Origin: Armatimonadota bacterium
GTDB taxonomy: Bacteria > Armatimonadota > UBA5829 > DSUL01
Assembly: GCA_025998755.1 (NCBI GenBank)
Contig: AP024674.1
Span: 3,178,162-3,242,161 of the forward strand
DNA length: 64,000 bases
Reading direction: 5' to 3'
The notes beneath the pieces were generated by a model. It saw only the letters and a list, made by a program, of their open reading frames with translations, did no database searches and was not told where the DNA came from. Made by a program: the position numbers and the translations under genes. Positions within the stretch are counted from its first letter, which is position 1, and each line of letters starts with the position of its first letter. Shown here one piece after another: positions 60,519 through 64,000 of this stretch.

Positions 60519-61856
60519 CTACTCCGGCTGGCGCGGCAGCCACGAGCGGGCGTCCCAGACCAGGTCACCTTCTTCAGTGAGCTGTTTGGTTTTCTTGCGT
60601 GTCCGTCCCTGATCGTCTCTCAGGTCCGGTCCAATGCTGTAAAAAAGGTATCCGTTTCGAGTGCGGGTGTAGCGGAACGGCTCGCCCGAGAACGGATCCG
60701 GGGGAAGGGACCCGCCGGTCGGCATCTGCAACGCATCCAGCGTGCGAGGGTATTCCCCGTTTCTTCGGCGGTGCGCCTCCAGAGCCAAACTGAGCCTCAT
60801 GGCGCTGCAGCAGGCGATAATAGCGTCGCGCTGCCAGAACGGTCCCGTCAGCGCTGGACGTGTGATCTCCACCAGCGACCGGCCCGGGGCCAGCCAGTTT
60901 GTCTGCACTGGGTTGCGCACTGCGGCGGGCCAGTGTCGCCACGGCTCATCCGCCAGACCCCTGGCTGTCTCCAGCAGCTCCAATAGTCGCAGATGCATCG
61001 CCGCGGCATAGGGCCGCCAGATCACCCCACGGAGACTCCGATCGCGCCGCCACCTTCGCGCCTCACTGACCACGACGACCGTGTGAGAGTCCAGCACGTT
61101 CCGGGAACCAGCCATCCAGTCGAGAGACGCAAGCGCTCTGTCCAGCAGGGCTGCCTCGTCTGCATCAAGGGGGCGGATGGCATGGGCTGTCTGGATACCT
61201 GCAAGAGCGAAGTTTACAGCGGGCCAGGCTGCTATCCAGCAGGACCTGTCCTTCTGAATGCGCAGCGAACGGGCGATCCGCAGGGCTGCTTCGAAGCTTG
61301 CCGCCGCCTGCTGGCCATCTCCTGCGGCGTGCAGGACCACTCCCTCCGCCGTTAGCAGCCGACCGGCCAGTGTTGCGCTTGCCGCCGCCCTGCCGTCAAC
61401 ATCGAGCGAGCCGGAAGCCAGGGGATATCTCGCCTCTGTCAACGCCGCTGCCCGGTGGAGCTGCCGCATCGTCGGGGAGAGTTCTCCTGTCAACAGCCTG
61501 CGGAGTTCCTTTATGTCCTTGCTGGCCGGCCGCTTGACCGGCGTGGCCAGCATCCGTTCGAGGACGGCTTCCAGGTCAGGCCGTGATTTCGGGCTTTCAG
61601 GCGGCAGCGCCCGAAGGACGGCTGTGGCTTGGTTGCGGTCTTCGTAAAGGGAATTCCCGGCGAGCTGTTCCGCCGTCACGGGGATTCCCTCCCGCTCAAG
61701 CTGCCGGATGTGTCGCTCCAGTTCCCGGGAGTATCGCTGCTCCATCCAGACGTGCGCTGCGGCCGCCGCAGCAATCAGTCCGGTGGAGACAAGACCCGCG
61801 ACCCTCATCGCGCGGCTGATCCGCGTCCTCGTGCTTTGCCGCCGGTTGTTGTTCAT
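60519..61856 (-). CDS. Membrane-anchored protein with pseudopilin-like C-terminal segment
   Basis: 445 residues. A short basic N-terminus and one membrane helix (VAGLVSTGLIAAAAAAHVWM) are followed by a mostly helical domain with TPR-like texture (GDGQQAAASFEAALRIARSL). The end, LSLALEAHRRRNGEYPRTLDAL then LPPDPFSGEPFRY and NGYLFYSIGPDLRDDQG, resembles the globular part of GspG-like pseudopilins (the D-P-F-x-G-x-P and S-x-G-P-D turns) without an N-terminal prepilin helix. Proteins of this layout are common in Planctomycetes-like genomes and are uncharacterised. GGAG lies 7 bases before the ATG. Confidence 0.75.
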   Translation of the reverse strand: MNNNRRQSTRTRISRAMRVAGLVSTGLIAAAAAAHVWMEQRYSRELERHIRQLEREGIPVTAEQLAGNSLYEDRNQATAVLRALPPESPKSRPDLEAVLERMLATPVKRPASKDIKELRRLLTGELSPTMRQLHRAAALTEARYPLASGSLDVDGRAAASATLAGRLLTAEGVVLHAAGDGQQAAASFEAALRIARSLRIQKDRSCWIAAWPAVNFALAGIQTAHAIRPLDADEAALLDRALASLDWMAGSRNVLDSHTVVVVSEARRWRRDRSLRGVIWRPYAAAMHLRLLELLETARGLADEPWRHWPAAVRNPVQTNWLAPGRSLVEITRPALTGPFWQRDAIIACCSAMRLSLALEAHRRRNGEYPRTLDALQMPTGGSLPPDPFSGEPFRYTRTRNGYLFYSIGPDLRDDQGRTRKKTKQLTEEGDLVWDARSWLPRQPE

Positions 61857-61939
61857 GCAATGCTCCAGCGTGGCATTTTACTGCCTGCGTAATCCCAGCG
61901 GCCACGGCGGTTCTGCGTGTGCGGCGGGGCATACGCTGG

Positions 61940-61969
61940 AGGGCCGCAGACCCATTGGCCTGCGGCCCT
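61940..61969. terminator. Hairpin upstream of the 61856 gene
   Basis: A 10-bp perfect stem agggccgcag / ctgcggccct with a 10-base loop and no clear T-run. It lies between the possible small gene (62011-62238) and the next leftward gene. Confidence 0.55.
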
Positions 61970-61985
61970 CCCCGTAAGCATCCTG

Positions 61986-62005
61986 TGAGGGCTGAGAAGC
62001 CCTCA
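61986..62005 (-). terminator. Hairpin just after the small open frame
   Basis: An 8-bp perfect stem tgagggct / agccctca with a 4-base loop, 5 bases after the stop of the 62011 frame. Two hairpins in a row (with 61940) suggest a transcript end here, though no T-run follows. Confidence 0.5.
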
Positions 62006-62010
62006 GATGA

Positions 62011-62238
62011 CTACCGGTGATGACTCGAAGCCGGGCGGGCGATGCCTCGCAGCACCGTCGCCCACGTTCCTGGAGAGCAGGTCCGTCCCGTGCTTACACA
62101 CGAGCGCAGTCCTGACCTTGCCGGGATGATCAGGTCCAGATACCGGCCCCCGCGGGGCGCCGGATCCGGATCCACTTCATCCCTGAAGGGTTCGGCTGGC
62201 AGAGAATCACTCTTCTCTGCCCGCGTGGCGTTCGTCAT
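62011..62238 (-). CDS. Possible small peptide gene (75 residues)
   Basis: 75 residues, no known family. The start has AAGGGAG about 11 bases and AAGGA 3-4 bases upstream of the ATG. It lies alone between a terminator (62380) and hairpins (61986, 61940). An acidic/charged N-terminal half (PAEPFRDEVDPDPAPRGG) leads into RYLDLIIPARSG and a Cys/Ser/Thr-rich part RSCVSTGRTCSPGTWAT. This layout, an acidic leader with an LDL-type motif and a C-S/T-rich core, is reminiscent of lanthipeptide precursors, but no modification enzyme is nearby and the opposite strand is also open. Gene status is uncertain. Confidence 0.35.
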   Translation of the reverse strand: MTNATRAEKSDSLPAEPFRDEVDPDPAPRGGRYLDLIIPARSGLRSCVSTGRTCSPGTWATVLRGIARPASSHHR

Positions 62239-62379
62239 GGTTCCTTTTCTCCCTTCCGGGAGCCGCTTCCATTCGCCACGGGCCCCTCTGTCTCATTCCC
62301 GCGGCGCAGGCGGCTTCACAAAGATGGACGACCGCCGCGCTCCCGCGGTTCCCCGGCCAATCATCGGGAGCTGGCAAAA

Positions 62380-62408
62380 CGGAGGCCCCTCCCGGCACGG
62401 GAGGGGCC
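62380..62408 (-). terminator. Intrinsic terminator
   Basis: A 10-bp perfect stem ggcccctccc / gggaggggcc with a 5-base loop; leftward it is followed by tccgttttg. It lies about 30 bases after the stop of the 62440 gene. Confidence 0.8.
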
Positions 62409-62439
62409 GTAGCCAGTCTCTGTTCACAGGAGCGGCTCG

Positions 62440-63306
62440 TTACTGTTGGCGCTGAGGGCGGCCGCCTCCGTCGCCCCGTCGGCCACCGTCCCTTTCGCCA
62501 TCGCGCGGCATCCCACGCCACAGCTCGCGGCGTTGCTCGCGGTACTGCTGCCAGACTGGTGAGTTGCTCTGCGCCAGCGCACGGAATGCCTCCATCCGGG
62601 CACGTGCCATCGCCTGCCGGTCTGAAGGGTTCATCGCCATCTCATTGATGAGCGTCTGCTCCAGCGCGGCGGCCCGCTGTTCCGGAGTCATCTGCAGGAA
62701 AGCCTGATTCCGCTGGAGCTCCATTTGGGCATACTGCTGCACGATGGGAGCGCCGGCCAAATTGCCTGCCGGAACTACCGGCTGCGCAGCCGACGCCGCA
62801 GATGCCGTGGATGCCGCGGCTGCCGGTTTGCCCGCGATGTAGTACACTGGCGCAAGTCCCTGCGCCGCGGCCGCCTCATCGGCCTGCTCGTCCTTCTCCT
62901 CCTTGCGGGAGAAGAATGCCTGTGTCCCCGTCGCCGGGTCGTAGACCATGGCGCTCTTCAGCTCCTGAACAGCCTGCAGCAACGCCACTTGCTCGCGCGC
63001 CTGCTTTGCGGCTTCCTCCCGGCTGATGTCAGCGGGAAGATACACCTTATACCACTTCAGCCCCGCAGCCTTGGTGGCCGCCGAAAGCACCTGATCCAGC
63101 GGTGTGTTGTTGAACCCTCCGCTGAACTGCCCCTGCGCTGCAGGGTCCGCCACCACCGTGACACCGGCGGCGCTGGAGAGCTGCTGCGCCAGGTTTGCCA
63201 TCGAAAGGTTGTCCGCATTCAGACTGACCACCGGCCCGCCCATGGCCACTGTCGCGGCAGCGATGGTGAGGGCCAGAGCCATAAGGAATCCTATTGGTCG
63301 CAACAT
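62440..63306 (-). CDS. Exported STN/secretin-N-like protein
   Basis: 288 residues from ATG 63306 with GGAGG about 10 bases upstream; signal peptide MLRPIGFLMALALTIAAATV. Residues about 25-85 resemble an STN/secretin N-terminal fold: VVSLNADNLSMANLAQQLSS, AAGVTVVADPAAQG, FNNTPLDQVLSAATKAAGL. The rest is helical and low complexity (Ala-rich linker; LQMTPEQRAAALEQTLINEM; NPSDRQAMARARMEAFRALA) with a Gly/Arg/Gln tail. There is no secretin channel domain or TonB barrel, so it would act as a stand-alone periplasmic STN protein. Function unknown. Confidence 0.7.
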   Translation of the reverse strand: MLRPIGFLMALALTIAAATVAMGGPVVSLNADNLSMANLAQQLSSAAGVTVVADPAAQGQFSGGFNNTPLDQVLSAATKAAGLKWYKVYLPADISREEAAKQAREQVALLQAVQELKSAMVYDPATGTQAFFSRKEEKDEQADEAAAAQGLAPVYYIAGKPAAAASTASAASAAQPVVPAGNLAGAPIVQQYAQMELQRNQAFLQMTPEQRAAALEQTLINEMAMNPSDRQAMARARMEAFRALAQSNSPVWQQYREQRRELWRGMPRDGERDGGRRGDGGGRPQRQQ

Positions 63307-63424
63307 TTCCGTGTGTCCTCCGTTGCCAGAAAGCTCCATTCATCCCGGAGCGGCCGGTTCAAGGACTGTACGACGCCAATTGGCCTTTTGACCTTAACAG
63401 GCAACGTGCTCGAATTGTATTCAG

Positions 63425-63459
63425 GAAAAAGAAAAGGCCCCCGCCTTCCGGCGGGGGCC
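63425..63459 (-). terminator. Strong intrinsic terminator of clpC
   Basis: A 10-bp perfect stem ggcccccgcc / ggcgggggcc with a 4-base loop; leftward it is followed by ttttctttttcc. It lies 13 bases after the clpC stop. Confidence 0.92.
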
Positions 63460-63472
63460 CAACCTGCAATGT

Positions 63473-64000
63473 TCAGTTCTTGGAAGGCTCCTCCAACGGC
63501 AGATCCTCCAGAGCCGCGACAGACTTGGTGAAGAAGATCTTGCCGTCCTCCACCTCGGCGCGGATGGTGTCGCCCTCGCTGAAGCGCCCCAGCAGGATCT
63601 CCTCCGACAGCGGATCCTCGATGTTCCGCTGCACGGCCCGGCGAAGCGGACGGGCTCCGAACGTGGGATCGAACCCTTCCTCGGCCAGCATCTCCTTGAC
63701 CTCGCGGCTGACCTCCAGCTCCATTCCCTGATTGCGCAGCTGAGCCTTCACCCGGTCCAGCAGCAGATCCACGATCTGCAGGATCTGCTCGTGCGTCAGG
63801 GAGTGGAAGACTATGGTCTCATCCACCCGGTTCAGGAACTCCGGCCGGAAGACCTTCTTCATCTCCTCCATCACGCGGTTGCGCATGCTCTGGTAGGAGC
63901 GATCGTTCTCGTCTCCCTTCTTCGCGGAGCGCAGCCCCATGCTGCTCTCCCCCGCGATCAGATGCGCCCCGATGTTGGAGGTCATTATGATGACCGTGTT
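63473..64000 (-). CDS. clpC: ClpC-type AAA+ unfoldase, C-terminal part only
   Basis: The frame is open through base 64000, so the gene continues beyond the window; 175 residues are visible. They cover the end of the second AAA+ module: NTVIIMTSNIGAHLI (sensor 1 region), FRPEFLNRVDETIVFHSL (arginine-finger region) and FDPTFGARPLRRAVQRNIED (sensor 2 GAR), then the C-terminal small domain. The ATG at 63985 is internal. ClpC/ClpB-type enzymes unfold proteins for ClpP or disaggregate them; ClpC is favoured over ClpB by the RSYQSMRNRVMEEMKKVFRP stretch, but the N-terminus is needed to be certain. Confidence 0.9.
   Translation of the reverse strand, partial: NTVIIMTSNIGAHLIAGESSMGLRSAKKGDENDRSYQSMRNRVMEEMKKVFRPEFLNRVDETIVFHSLTHEQILQIVDLLLDRVKAQLRNQGMELEVSREVKEMLAEEGFDPTFGARPLRRAVQRNIEDPLSEEILLGRFSEGDTIRAEVEDGKIFFTKSVAALEDLPLEEPSKN

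Overview
The window is GC-rich, gene-dense bacterial DNA, most likely from a diderm member of the Armatimonadota (inference). The main clue is three secreted-pilin-like proteins whose N-terminal helix runs [19 protein letters not shown] followed by ILFPVFAR and that carry a distal H-x-DGH box; this DUF1559-type pattern with FPVFAR is characteristic of Armatimonadota. Supporting clues are many secreted glycan-active proteins (DUF2961/GH172, GH130, DUF4091, SGNH, ThuA), two PEP-CTERM proteins, an outer-membrane porin-cytochrome pair and a complex I cluster. GTG and TTG starts are common and many neighbours overlap by ATGA/GTGA, so operons are tightly coupled.

Layout. 1-11 kb: a secreted FN3 protein cut by the window edge, mrp and thuA, an HDOD regulator, two secreted proteins, an intact DUF1559 pilin-like gene and a second one broken by two +1 frameshifts. 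11.8-21.7 kb: a leftward operon nuoA-E-F-H-J-K-L-M-N plus a DUF2007 gene; nuoB, C, D, G and I are absent from their usual places. 21.9-27 kb: an SGNH hydrolase, then a decaheme cytochrome, an MtrB/PioB-like porin and an ankyrin protein, which together look like an outer-membrane electron conduit. 27-34 kb: tldD-tldE-zinc-ribbon membrane protein, a Gfo/Idh/MocA dehydrogenase, an aldo/keto reductase and fumC. 34-40 kb: coupled GH172-like and GH130-like genes, two small secreted cysteine-containing proteins (one Lys-rich with repeats), and a large secreted protein of unknown function. 40-44.4 kb: two PEP-CTERM proteins flanking a membrane-anchored PPIase and a polyprenyl-phosphate sugar transferase. 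44.8-50 kb: SGNH plus DUF4091 pair and a Tat-exported DUF362 protein. 50.2-55.7 kb: an operon of prepilin-like genes and a divergent DUF1559 gene. 55.8-58.8 kb: a DnaJ-TPR membrane protein coupled to panB and panC. 58.8-64 kb: an orphan PorD-type ferredoxin, another dehydrogenase, two secreted or membrane proteins, a possible small peptide gene and the 3' end of clpC.

Threads that cross the window: a small OB-like beta module recurs in four secreted proteins of otherwise unrelated architecture; a roughly 96-bp twin-hairpin element is present in three clear copies, one degenerate copy and one half copy; and hairpin terminators plus a few sigma-70-type promoters delimit most transcription units. 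No tRNA, rRNA, CRISPR, transposase or prophage gene was recognised.
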